Shown here piece after piece: positions 25,401-38,400 of a DNA stretch of 64,000 bases. Both the position numbers and the translations under genes were made by a program. How positions within the stretch are numbered: position 1 is the stretch's first letter; each line of letters opens with the position of its first letter. The stretch comes from Aphelocoma coerulescens (lineage: Eukaryota; Chordata; Aves; Passeriformes; Corvidae). The stretch lies in NCBI RefSeq assembly GCF_041296385.1, contig NC_091014.1:15599578-15663577 (forward strand). The letters run 5' to 3'. Below the pieces are notes generated by a model. The model was given only the letters and a program-made list of their open reading frames with translations, was not told where the DNA came from and did no database searches.

Positions 25401-27200
25401 ATTAGAGAAAATGTCCATGCTTGCATACAAAGTTAATGTTAGTAGTTAATGCTTCAAGAGACCTTAAGGGATTTTGCCTGCTGCCTTTTGTGCTCTGGCA
25501 AGAGTTTGGTGTAGGTCTGTCCACCATCTGCCCTTGCACACCTTGCTAGAGCACTGGCATGCACTTCAGCTGGCTTAGTTAAAAGCATGTGAAATACTTC
25601 ATCTTTTCCTTCTGCCATAGCTTAGCATCCTTTCCAAAGCATTTCTGGTGCTGCTTGCCCAGGAGAAAGACAGTATCACCTTTCCCTGCCTTCCAGAGGA
25701 GTTTTGTGAGAGCTGGTCCATGAATTCATCAAAACGCGAACCTTCGAGGCTGGGTAGTGCAGCGTTCCCTGGGTGAGAGCTGAAGGCATGCTCCGAGAAC
25801 ATCCATCTATGTGGGGTTTCACATAGCAAAATTCAAGCAAAATCTGACTGTGGCTCGGTTTTGGGGTTTTTTGTTTTGTGTATATATGTAGAAATGTTCA
25901 GAGTTGCAGGATGAGTAATTTGATTGTGAAAAACAAAACAGAAAGCCAGACTGCATTGGGTTGAGGTCAGGAGATCGCTGGTGTGGTCTGGGGGCAAGAG
26001 GCCATGGCAAGCAGATCCTGGGCAGGTTCAGGATGAGCAGAGCTCCTGCAGCCACGCAGCCGTGCCCGTGTCTGTGCCTGCACAGTCACAGACAGGAGCT
26101 GCCATGAATGCTCCTCTGAGCTGTACCCTGCACTCCCCTGCCCTGCTTCCATCCCCAGCTCCAGCAAAGCAGATCTCAGACTCTTTCAGCAGGACCAATT
26201 GCTCTGCACCAACTGCTTCCAAGTCCCTGCAAAACCCAGGCATTTGTGTCCCTTCCTGGGTTTAGCTGTAATAGCCATAAAAATGGAACTGAAATGGTTT
26301 GGGGTTGTTGTTTTTTTCCCTTGCAATTTTTCCTCTAATTACAAGGTTGAGAGTGTGTTCTGCCATGAGATTTTCTAGTTGGAGAGTGCTCAGCACCTAG
26401 GACTATTTTGGAAAAGAAAAAAAAAAAGTGGGAGGAAGCTGAGTTTCAACTTATGGATAATATTTGAAAATTACTTAGCTCCCTTGCTGGTGATTGCTTA
26501 TTAACAGTGACTGTGAACAATGGTGGCATTTAAACTGAGCAGGGCCACTGCACGGGGCAGGGTGGCCCCAGCCTTTGCCTCTCCATGCTTCAGGTGCTGC
26601 TGTTGCTCTGCTTCAGCCGGGAGTGTGGGCTCTAGTGGGCACCTCTCCTTGAAGTCTAGAAATTCACTTAGCAAATGTTGAACTTCACTGGAATAATAGG
26701 AAGCTCATTAAACCTTTACTTATGCATATGGGGTTTAACCACATCCTTTGAGTTTCACTTGAACCTGATGGTGCTTGACTAGTGGAAAAGAGTGGTCACC
26801 GTACCAGGCTGTGGAGGCTTGTGGAGAGAGGAAATACTTTTTACGTGGCCAGCATCACCTCAGGGGCAGTGGACTGGCTTCCAGTTCTCCATCAGCAGCA
26901 CCTGAATCCACCTTCTGCATGGCAAGCTGCAGCCTCTGCTCCTGCTCATCCAAGGGCTCATAGCTTTGAGAGCAGATCTGCAGCTTTTAAAAAATGTTTA
27001 TTTATTGTGATCTCTGAGGATACTGGTGTGAAATTGTAATTTCTGGGCGTCAGCCTTAGATCAGTTGATTTCAAGTCCAAATTGCAGAGCCCAGGAGCCT
27101 GGCAGGTGGTGGCGGGGGTGGATGTTTCTTGTAACTCCACAGAAAACAGATGTTTTCAAGGCAATTGCTGAGGTGTCGTGGCAAGAAAAAGCAGAACAGA
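22475..27200. other. ERGIC2 3' flank or extended 3' UTR and intergenic DNA, no gene recognised
   Basis: No exon with recognisable homology on either strand. Short frames such as 22677-23081 (-) have no domain and no coding signature. FAR2, the convergent neighbour of ERGIC2 in human, is not detectable here. Confidence 0.5.
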
Positions 27201-27209
27201 GAATGACCG

Positions 27210-28110
27210 ACCTTACGTTGGTGTATTTATAGCGAAAAGCGCCAGGTGTTTCCGTCGCCGCTCCGTGGGTCGCTGTGTACATGGCCTGTCCCACCACGCT
27301 GTGTGCCCACGGCAGGTCTGTGCAGGCCGGGAGCTGCGGGGGTAGGGGAGGAGGAGGCGGTGCTGGCGCTGTGTGACCCTGTGAGCCGAGGCAGTGTTCA
27401 CGCCGTCACTCCGTGGGGCTGAGCCGGGGCCTTTCCGGCTGTGACTGATGGTGGGTAATCCTTCCCGTAAGAAGGGAGCTTGTCGTGAAGGGTTTTGTCC
27501 CCTTTGCAGCCTCGTTAAACAGGTCTGCAGAGGCGAGGTGGTGCAGGGCCAGCCCGGCCTGGGGTGCCCCGGAGAGGGAGCTGCGGCCGGGGCAAGCCGG
27601 GGTGCTCTGGCATGCCAGGTGCTGGCCCGGGAGAAGCTGGAAGCTCCCGGTGGGATGCAGCCCCACGTCGCTGGAGGAGATTCCAGCCTGCTCGCTTCTG
27701 CCCAGGCATCCTTGAGCACCGGGCACCGTTTGGCCACCCCACGTTTGGCACCGTTTTTGCCCTGACCTCGCTGCTGGGACAGCCTTGAGGGGATCCGTGA
27801 CCAAAGCCGAGCCCCGGCCCCCGCAGGGCTGCTGGCTCGGCTGCTGAGCAGTGACGCTGCCAGCTTCTGCTTGCTATTTATTTCTCTCTCTCTCTTTACC
27901 CCCTTGCTTTCTCTCTCCTCTCGCTTTCCTGCGAAATGGTTTCCGTGCTTCACGGCTGGATGGCAGCGGTGTCACAGCCCCCCCAGCAGAGCCTGCCCCT
28001 CTCCCAGGCACCGCTGTGCCGCCGGGAGCCGGTGCCAACACGTGGCACGGGAAGAGCACGGAAAAAGGCACGGGGAAAATGGTTCCGAAAAGGCAGAACA
28101 CTGGAATGGT
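27210..28110. promoter_or_regulatory. Isolated GC/CpG-rich island between the convergent gene ends
   Basis: GC-rich, CpG-containing sequence begins abruptly near 27220 after an AT-rich flank and fades after about 28100. It lies roughly 5 kb beyond the ERGIC2 stop and 4.3 kb from the LRRK2 stop, so it is not the promoter of either gene. A TATTTATAG stretch at 27223-27231 sits at its left edge. Frames of up to 246 codons on the - strand are open through part of it, but translations are Arg/Pro/Ser/Ala-rich with no domain I recognise. It could be a promoter of an unannotated RNA, an enhancer-type island, or an exon of a fast-evolving gene. Confidence 0.5.
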
Positions 28111-31100
28111 CCCAGGAGATTTTAATTTCTTTCCCCTTTTTCTGTCCGCTTTAACTTTTCAGGTCAGTGACACTCATGGACTGTGGCGGAAGTGAAGTAA
28201 ACAACCACGTACGCCAGAGACAGCACATTGGTTTTTAAGTCTCCCCTCACTAATTAGTGACAGCCTTTGTAGGGACTGACGGCAGCACTTAAACCTCTGG
28301 CAGCAGGAACGGCAAACCAGCACAGAAGAAAGGGGAAAAAAGAAAAGGCCTTTACTTGCTTTTTGACTTTCATCATGTTTTTACTAGAATCATATTGGTA
28401 TACTTTAAAAAAACTACCATTATAAAAATAGGTCTATTAGTGTATCGTAAGTTTTAATAACTTAAAAAAAAAATTCCAGTTTACTGCTCAGTCCAAACAA
28501 CCCATGTAAAAAGGGAGGTACCAGTCAGCATGAGGTCACTGCAGGGGAAAAAGTTGTATCACGATTTGATAATTCTTGTAATTCTGCTACTTAATTAAAC
28601 AAGTACCAGTGTAAGGATTGAGGAGCCTTGCTGAGGTGCCTAAAGCTCGAGGCACAGCTGTCCTCACAATGCCTATACATCTCACAGGTACAGCAAAGAA
28701 CATTCTTGAAGCTGTTAGAAATTTCACCAGGGTTCACTTCTAACTTTTTGCTAAATTAGGTTTCCCTTTTCTAATACAACAATAATTAATACATCTTGTG
28801 GTTTCTTCCTCTTGAAATAATGAATTTTAAGATACAAATATGCAATAAGTATGATTCTCCATTGTCATGTGATTATGCCACTCTGTATTTATAAACTAAT
28901 TGTTTCAAAGACACATGCCCACCTAACAAAAAAAGAAGCTGGCGAAGTTACCAAAATGGTATGCTGGTAGCCAGTGTGTTATACCTGTTCAAAGGCCATG
29001 AGGAAGGCTTTTATATAAGAGAATGTACAGATCAGTACAGTCCTTGGATGAGTTCATAATATAGATGAAGAACTAATTGAGACAGAAATAACAGAATGCT
29101 TGCTAGTTCTGATCAGAAAATTTGGTTCTCTTAAGGCAGGTAAGGGGAACTGTTTGCGGATTTATTTTTTTTAAATTAATGACAAAAGCCAGAAAATAAG
29201 TGGGAAAATTTGTTCATATGCTCTTCTACTTGAAAGACTAATAAAAAAATATGACTGTCACTCTTTTCCTCATTCACTGAGACTCATTGTTTTCCCTTAC
29301 TAGTTTCTCATGTCTCTGGTATCTGAAGCGTTCATTGTAGAATGGATTATTTGTCTTGCTTGCTGCAGGTGGATGGGCATGGTTAGTAAGTGGCAGTAAT
29401 GACAAATGCCCATGTTTTGGGGTTAAGCTACACCTAAGAGGCCTCATTCTCTCTCCTCCCTTTCGTGTCCCAATTTTGCCCCAAAGTGGTGCCTGCAGAA
29501 GTAATAGGGTAATAATATGGGACACTAGAGGCAGTATGAGAGTTCAGAGTAAGAGGAATGCCAGGACATAATACTGAAAGTGCATTAAATCAGGCTCTGC
29601 AGCTTGTTTACAGTGGGATTGACCAGGAACTGCTTGTAAAAGAAATCAGGTTAAAGTTAATGAGCAAGCAAATCTGCATCTGTAATTTGCCAGAGCAAAG
29701 CAACCAGTAAAAAAGAATGACTCTAATTAAATTCAGTAGCACAGGAGGGGCAGGATACTTTAAAAAACCCCAACAGTATCCAATCAAGCATTCAGCTCAC
29801 TGTGTATGTTTAGTCTCCTTGTCTTTAGGCTTAAACCCCAGCACCCTTTAGCTGCACTGAGGGACATGGGGTTCATTACCCATCCCAGCTCAGGTGTTCA
29901 GTCACACCACACCACATGCTTGTTTCCCATGAGCAAACAGGCTCTTTTCTGAGTAAGGGTTATCTGTTTTCAGGTGCTGGATGTTATCCTAAGTATGCAA
30001 GAAACTGCATCTGATAGGGCTTGTCCTCTTATGTGATCAGCTTCCCCTGGTTTTCAAACAGGTCCACTGAAACCAGCGTGAACACAAAGTTATGGATATT
30101 TTTTTTTCTTGTTCCTTTTAGTTTGGCAGTAGAGATGTTTCTGGGAATAGGTTTCCTGGCAGTGCAGGTTTCAATGGTGCTGTTCCTGCCCTTGGTGGCA
30201 GGTGCCAGCTGGGGAGGGGATGGCAGTCCCTGAGCACTTCTACAAGAAGCACCAACACAAGATGTTCTCTAAATATCTTCTTGCAGTACTAAAAGGCATT
30301 TGGTGAGGATGCAGTGGGATCACTGTTCTCTGTGTGAATGAGTGCTGTATTGCTAAACAGTCCCTGTTAGTTACCACCATGACAGAATTTTGCCTCCCAC
30401 CATGGATAAATCAACAGTGGCCAGTTGAGTCAGGTTTGCAATGAGCTCCTGCCTCTCTTTTGGCTGCTGTTTCTTTTGTTCTTGCCCTTCCTGTGATACT
30501 GAATACATGATCTGATTCAGTCTATGAATCAGTGTTATCCAGAGTTTTGGAGAGGTGAGGAATGACCACAGGGACAGAACTCCTTACAGGTCACCTCCTA
30601 TCTCTGGGAAGGGCTGCAGAAACAGGAAGTAGAAGACAAATGGGAAGGGAAAAGGGCTCAAGACATGCACTGAGACAGAGCAGAAGTGGGAATGCAGCTG
30701 TGTCAATAACACCTACAGAGCCAGGATTTTGCATCACCCTGAAGGAATTAAATGCCACAAAAGCTGCACAGAAAAGCTCCTCCTTAAAAATTCAATGATG
30801 AGAAAGTAGACTTACATTATTAACAAAGCACGGTTTTAATAAAAATGTTTAGGCTTACATTTCAAAATTACTTACAGATAAACTTAATCACAGTGCATAT
30901 ATTCTTTTCTTTTAAAAAAACAGCCATATTCATTCTAAGATAATATATATTTTCTGAGTTATAAAATCCCATATAAATAGAAAATTCTTCTCAGTACACA
31001 GATTATAAGAATACATAAAAACTGGGATGCATATCTGAAAGAAATCCTGAGTATGCACTCCACAACTGGCAGAAAATAGAACAATGCTAGAGTTGGGCAC

Positions 31101-31770
31101 AAGAAATGCTGTTGTCCCAGTATGTAATTTTCTTAAAAAAACAAAACAAAACAAAAAACTGAGAACTTTTTGGTTGCTCAACCTTGTCCAGCTCCATAGA
31201 CTCAGGAATGGCTCTGGATACTCCACTCTTTGAGATTTTGGGAGCATTCTGTAGATTCTTCCGCTATCAAAAGAGAACGGCCTCTGTCTTTAGGTAGACA
31301 GAAATAAGGCACTTCCTTAGAGCAGATCCGTGGGGGCTGTAAGCAGCAGCTTGGACTTACAGCCAGAAAGCAGCAAAAAGTGTCTTTTTAATGATGATGT
31401 GTGGAAACAAATTTAGAAGAGGCAGCCAGTTCTTACACTCCTCAAGGTTCCCCTGATTATTCCCCAAAATAACAACATAAATTCAAACAAGAATAAGTGG
31501 AAACTTTGCATGTGAGAAAAATCAAAGCAAAACTTCTCTCTTTTTTTTTTTTTTGACACTGAGGTAAGCAAACAAGCAAGGTGGACTAAGAGCAAGTCAT
31601 AGCAGCCTTTAGACCAGGGCATTCACCCTGTGCTTTCTCTTGTCTCTTCCAAGAGAGCTGCACAAGAGGTCTACGTGACTGGCAGCGCTCCCAGTGGTGT
31701 GACTGCATCTCCTAGGAGCAGGCAGACTGCAGCGCTGCAGGAGGACACCGACGTGCAGGAGCCTGTCAGG
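28110..31770. other. Intergenic DNA, nothing recognised
   Basis: AT-rich sequence with no recognisable exon, RNA gene or clear repeat family. The right part (about 30900 upward) might belong to a long LRRK2 3' UTR, since the human 3' UTR exceeds 1 kb, but no boundary can be seen. Confidence 0.45.
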
Positions 31771-32420
31771 GTGTTTAATTCGGAGCTATTTTATTATTGT
31801 AGCACAATGGGGTTGTTTCTGGTCTTAATGAAAAGAAAAGTCAATGTCATGGAAGAAGCACAGACAATTGTGCCTGTTGTTTTCAAAGAGTAATGTAGTC
31901 ATGATATATTCCTTTAAACACTGCTGTTAAATAAAATACCATGTTTTTTCATAGGGTCATGAGCTCTGACATTACTAAACCATGAATCATAAGAGCAAAC
32001 TCATACATGCAAACTGCAGTAAACACACAGAGGCTTAAATTTTGCTTCTTATTAGAGTGTCAACTCAGTAGAGATAATGAAGTAAATTAGAGCCATTTAT
32101 AGTCTCCTGGCTTATTCCCAGTTTAACTGGGATCAAAAACTGGATGAACAATGTTATACTGAAGTTGAGCCATAGTTGCAGAGAGCAGAACTTCACAGAT
32201 AAACAACAGAGACATGATAACATTTTAGAATCAGAAATTCTCAGCAGTTTTCTGTCCTTTCAAATATTACAAAACTTATTTCTTCTTGGTATCCTATGAA
32301 TACTCCCATGGTAATTTTCTTCCTGGTTTAGGTTAAAAACGACAGGAAGAAGTTGTAAATATTGCACAGTATGTTAGGATGGAAGACTAGAAAAGAGAAT
32401 GGCACTTGCAGGGTGACTTT
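31770..32420 (-). other. LRRK2: Probable LRRK2 3' UTR
   Basis: Sequence downstream of the LRRK2 stop codon (TGA, 32423-32421 on the - strand). The first canonical AATAAA I see on the - strand is at 31795-31790 (TTTATT on +), about 630 bases past the stop, with an ATTAAA variant just beyond at 31779-31774. Use of this site is inferred. Confidence 0.35.
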
Positions 32421-35400
32421 TCAGTCCAAAGAAAAGCTCTTCATTTTTTCTGCTAATTCCTGTCTCATTTCTATGTGTTTTTTCAGGTTTTGCACTTCAT
32501 GGGGCAGGTTAATGTCCCACACTGACACGCAGGATTGTAACTCTGGAGAAAAAAAAGAAAATTTGCAACAGAGATGAGTTACTGCATAATTAGAAACTAT
32601 TTTGCTTATCTGCTTGTTCTCAATTACTCATAAATTCACCCCATGAAGCATGATTCTTGGGGACCCAGAAGACAAGGTACATGACACTTCATGTGTGAGG
32701 TGATGCAGTTATGGGTTACAAGCTGTTTGTACTTGCACAATGATTTGGATTCCAGTTCCTAAATTTAAGAGTATCCCATTTAAAAGTACTTGAAAAACCA
32801 TTTCTGGTGTCTGTGGGCCATAAGGTACTGACCTGAGCTACAGCTAATGCTAATACTGAGGTACCTGCTAGAATTTCATCTCTATCTTTCCAAGCAGATA
32901 CACCCCAAAATGCTTATGAGACTCAAACCCCATTCACTGTAAAATAAAAACTGATTTCATAAGCTAGTGAATATACTGAGAAAAGGTCACTTCTTCAATC
33001 TACACTCATGCAAACAACTCTTTATTCATGAAGAATTCACACTGGATTTAGTGGAAGAGGGATAATTGAGAACACTAACATGAATCGAGGCTTACAAACT
33101 AAGGCCCCAAGGATTCTAGAGTTTCTGATTCTTCTCTGTAATTAATGTCACTCTTAAATAAAATAAAAATGCTAGTAAGCCAATAAATGTTCTTTTTGTT
33201 ACAGGAATTGGGGAATACCATAGTATAAATCCCAGTGCTCTAAAGTTTGACTCATTTCAGTCAGCTCATCTTCACTTGCCCTCCTTAACTGTATACTATC
33301 TTTGCCACATTTTTAGGAGTCACTGAAACTGGGATGAGAGAAAGGTGAAGAAGGGCATTGATCAGGGCATCAACTTTAACTGTTCTTAGAAAAATCCAAA
33401 GATGAAGATTTTCTATCTTTCAGCACTTTACTATCCTAATTGTCAGGAAGCTTTTACCAATGTCTGACCGAAATCTCCCTTGCTGTAACAGAAACTGGTT
33501 AGTGCTTATCCTACCCACAGGGAATATGTGGAAGTCTCTATTTTCTTGCTCTTCATCTACATATTTGAAGCCTATTATCATGTCCTTTCTAAGCTTTATT
33601 TATATTACCCAATTTAACTCCCTGTAACATTTCCTCACAGGTTGCATTTGTCTCCTCTGGACTATTCCTAATAGTCCAGATCATTCAGCAATATTCCAAA
33701 TGGTTAGGCTCCTCCAGCAGAGACCATATTAGCACTCAAAAGAGTGTAAGAATTAGCTCATGTCTTACAGGCACCCCTTTCATGGTGCAAGAGTGGTGTT
33801 TGCCTCTTCTGCACCCACATGACATGGCTGACTCATAACCAGCCTCTCATCAATTCTGACCCTTTTTCTGCAGCACTGCTGTTTAAGCTGATCATTTCCT
33901 CAGGCTGGTACAATGGATCATTCCTAATTAAATAAAAAGTCTTGCATTTGTCCTTACAGAATTTTATCCTATTTCCTTCCGGACCATTTGTTCTGTTTGT
34001 CAGGGTCACTTTGAGTTCTAATCCTGCCCTCCAGTGAGCTTGTCTTAGCTGTAAGTTTTCTGCAGATCTGAAAAGCACATTCACTATTCTTTCATCCACA
34101 TCACTCATGAAAACACTGGGGATTCCTGACCTAGCACAGACACCTCTGGAAATCCATTTGATACATTCTCCAATTAGACAATGACATTTACTCTCCAAAT
34201 ACAGTTTCCCAACAAGTTGTATTGTATCCTTCTAACAGTGGCTTCCTCAGATCCATTTTTGGAAGTTACTTTTAGTTTGTATGAGCCCAGATATGCAAAA
34301 GAAAACAAAAACTATTTAATAATAGTGTTTCAATAAAATTATGTCAAATGATGATCAACTCTTCATTCTCAGTGAGTAGTCAAGCACAATAGTGTCTACT
34401 CCACTAATAATACAAGTTAATAAAACACAATTCAGGTACCTTTGTGGTATTTGTTGTCTTCGGTGTCACTTTTATAGCAATATCCCAAAACAAGGACCAC
34501 ATTCTTGAGACTCCCTTTTTCAAAGAAATAAAATATCAAATCTTAATTTTAATGTCAATTTTGTAATTTAAGGACAGAAAGAATAGGTGACATCAAGGCA
34601 CTAAGAGGACAGAAAGCAGAGTTCAATCAACTGGACCCTTTATTTGAAATCACTAACCGTGAAAAACCCAGACACGAAGACAATATAGTTCCCATCTCCA
34701 TTTAATGTCAGGGTTTATCAGGGTTCCAAGGCATAAGCACAGGATCAGCTGACCAGCCTGCTGAACAAGCCCAAGAACAAAGCACCCTATTATACAGCAC
34801 AGGCAGAGGTAGCAGAGTCACAGGAAACAGATGTCACAGCAGAAGGACAGGCTGCCAATGAAGTCCCAGTGCACAGCAGAATGTACCAGTAACCAGTTCA
34901 GTTATGAAAAAACCAAACCAACCAAATACTCTCAGACAAAAACTGAGAAAAATTATGAACTAGAAGTTTTAAACTTATGATGGCATATGGGTGGGAAGTG
35001 GAAATAGGGGATAGATTGTAAGAAGGTGCCTACTGAATAATGCAAAGGAAAGAGCAGGAAGAGTGGTTGGATCACAAAGGGATAAACAGAATGTGGCAGT
35101 GTTTCAATGTCAACTTCCTGCTTATTTCCAACAAGACATGTCTATGCAAAGATAGATAGAAGCTGTCACATGTTCTCCTGCCATGGCAGCTCCCTGTTCC
35201 TATTGGCAACACAACGAGGGTGGAAAGCCTTGGCTTTAAGCTGGTAGAGGAATACAGGACCCAGCCTATGCCCCTGGGTCAGGATCAGGCCAGGGAAGGA
35301 ACAGCCCCCACTGTGCAGACAGCCCAGCTGCAGTACTGCACCTCACACCTCATACATGGAGCCTTACACTCCCAGGGCAAGGATGAGGAGGGGGACAGTT

Positions 35401-38400
35401 TCTGGGGTAAATAGACTGGAGTATGGCTGAACTGTGAAAGTGCAGTTTGGAAGTTTTCTAGTGGGCCCCAGGACCTCTGCAAGGTAGAAAGAGGTTTTTC
35501 CTGCTCCAAGGAGGTCAGCACTATATTCTCCTCTGAAAGTGATGTAAATCTGGTTATAGTAGATGAAGGATGGTGGGAATCATACACATCCTCCATGCTC
35601 AGATTTTTCATCACTTTAATTTTTTTTCTGTAGCCAGTCCTATCATCCTCCTTACAAAAGTGATTGGAACTTAAGTATAATGTTTCTTATTTAGACCTAG
35701 GTCCTGTCTTACTATATAGAAATTTAAATCTGCACTTGCAAAATAAACTACAGATTTACATCTAAATTATTCTCTATAGTAAGTTTCCTGCCTATTGAAC
35801 ATCAATGTGTTAGGTGACAGAATTGGAAAATGACATTGTATTTCCATATTCATATATGAAGTACAGATAAAATTAATGTCTCAAAGTCTGGAAATCTCTT
35901 TTTCCTGAATTATTTACCTCTGCTTGACATTATATGTTTTAACCTTAAATGAAACTATTTCATACAAAAATATTTCCCTCTATCTTCTCTTATTTCACAT
36001 AAACAGTTTGGTACTGTTGAAGAACTGCTCAGCAGCCTCAGTGACATTTTCACAGATTCCAGTAGAAACCAAGTCCTTGAGTTTAGGAAAAAAACCTCAG
36101 CCCTTATAAACAATTGCTGCAAAAAGATGATCAAAAGAAAAAAGTACACATCAAACTGCATATATCAATCTTATTTGCCATTCTTGAGATTTGTGCAAGC
36201 GCAGCTGAAGTCTTTCTCCTGAATATTAATTTTTCTATAAATAAAATTTTGATTAAAGATGTTGTGGTGACTGACTCTCAAGGCTTTTTAAATCACACTA
36301 TTCTATACATTTTCCCTATCAATAACAGCAGTAAGGCAAAAATTATTATGTTTTCATAGTAACTATTCTTTACAAAATGCTAAAAATAAAATGTCCCTTT
36401 ATAATACTAACATTGTAGCTATCAGGACTAGATGGACTAAAAATGCTGTGCTATAGCAGGCACCATTAACAGCTGAGCACTGAACACGCTGTAACACTTG
36501 CTGTTTCAGGCAAAGGCAAATCAGAGGAAGATGAGGTATTTTTGACTCATACAACACTGCCAGCACTATGACTTAACTGTAGTTGATGGATTCTTCTGGT
36601 TCCAGAAAGGAAGAAACAGTCCCCAGAGTAAGTTCATGATGGTAAGGAGAAAATATCCACAGCCTGCAGGTTATGTGAAACTGTGATATTTGCTATCAGG
36701 ACTACAGTGTGCTGCTGAATTCACAACAGCTGCTGTGTCTTTTTTTTTTTTTTTTTGGACAGCAAACACACTTTAAATAACACTGACAGGAAAGTTTTTT
36801 CCAAAACACAGTGGAAAGTGATGGGAATCCGTATGTTGTGCCACAAAGTACTTTTGAAGTAATGTGTATTTTGAATATATTCGCCACAGCAGTACCACAA
36901 ACTTGAATTGATATGGCCTTCATTACTTTTGGGAGAGGTGCGGGACAGTGTAGAGGTGAAGGAACTTTCAACAGCCAAGGAGTGCCCCTTCCTCAGCTAC
37001 ATTCCTATGGCTGTTCATGGTCACCACTGAAACCCCGCAACTCCTGTCTGCCTACAGCAGCTCAAAACAACTGTTCTGATGACAGGAGCAGCACAAGTCC
37101 ACACCCCAAGTCCAGATGTGTAGCACTTTCCCAGCTCTGCTGTGATCTGCCTGTAACCCAAATCTAAAAGAACCACTCTTGAATGAGGATGGGAGAAGAA
37201 AACTAGGCAATAAGCAATGAAGGAAAAATAATTAAAATCCAACATGGCCCACAGAGAGAGAAGCCAGAAGTGTAACACTTGAGATGGAGAAAGAACACAG
37301 GCAGACACACGTAAGAGACCACGTGACAGGATGGTGAGAGCTGTGCTGAAGCATGGCACAAGGATGCACTGAAGGTGGGGGGTTCATGTGCAGACCAGTG
37401 ACAAGCCAGGGAAGAACTGCTGCTTTATGTGGGCACGGGTATTCAGCCTACTGGTATTCAGCTTACACCCAACAGTCTGGCACTGAGGGAAAATGACAGC
37501 CATGGAGAAGAATGAATGAGCAAATCATGGATCATGCTAATCTGTTCCTGGAACACCATAACAAACAGGACACAGCAAACCTAACCTTAGCACTGATTTC
37601 AAAGTACTCATCACTTGATGGTTTTACTTACCCAGCTGAGCTGTTATCATGACTCGAACAGAATCACAGAACTTGTCTATAACTCGTACAGGACGACGCG
37701 TTGACAAATCAAGCAGCAAGATATGTCCTCCTCCTGTCCCTATCCACAGTGCAGTATTTTTCTGCAGACAAATTGTCTTCACTCTTCCAGAATAAGCCAG
37801 TTTATGTTTTGATTCCTTATTTAATTTTTCCACTTTGTTCCTACAAGTACAGAAAAAATTGGTATTGGAATTTTGTGGCACCCTATTCTTAGCTACTAAA
37901 GCAACTCTCTGAATACCAGACTTTTAAGCAATCATTCACAAAATTCTCATGCAAACAAACTGGTATGAAAACTATTTGACTTCTAAGAGCCATCTGGTCT
38001 GCTTCAGAAGACCTTTAAATAGGAAGCAGGTACACTTCTTTGTTCTCCCCCAGTTTGCAGGAGGTTAATGTCACAGCAAAGTGGGAAGAGCACACCTACA
38101 CCTGCTCCTAACCTCACCATAAAAAGAAATGGATGTGGCATGCTAAGGCAGAGGACCAATTTAAATGCATATGAAAAAGTTGTCAGAGTTAATAAAAATC
38201 TGATTTCCTCCTGAATTTGTGCACTGAAAAGACATCTTGTTCAGGGGATGCAGGAAGTAACTGGATTAGTATTAGCACCTGAAGGACAGCAAAATACTTT
38301 CTTTCTTTCTTGAGCTAAATGAGTCTTCTTGACATCAGAGAGAAATTGGGAAATACAGTAAGGTCTTTGAAAAATGGGATTCTGCTTGGAATATTCTGAA

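Noticed and set aside
27213..27953. 246-codon open frame on the - strand
   Set aside because: Falls in the GC-rich island with other open frames over the same bases. Composition is low-complexity and no recognisable domain or splice context supports a gene.
33833..34198. 121-codon open frame on the - strand
   Set aside because: Lies inside an old CR1 copy within LRRK2 intron 50 and does not read as the CR1 reverse transcriptase.
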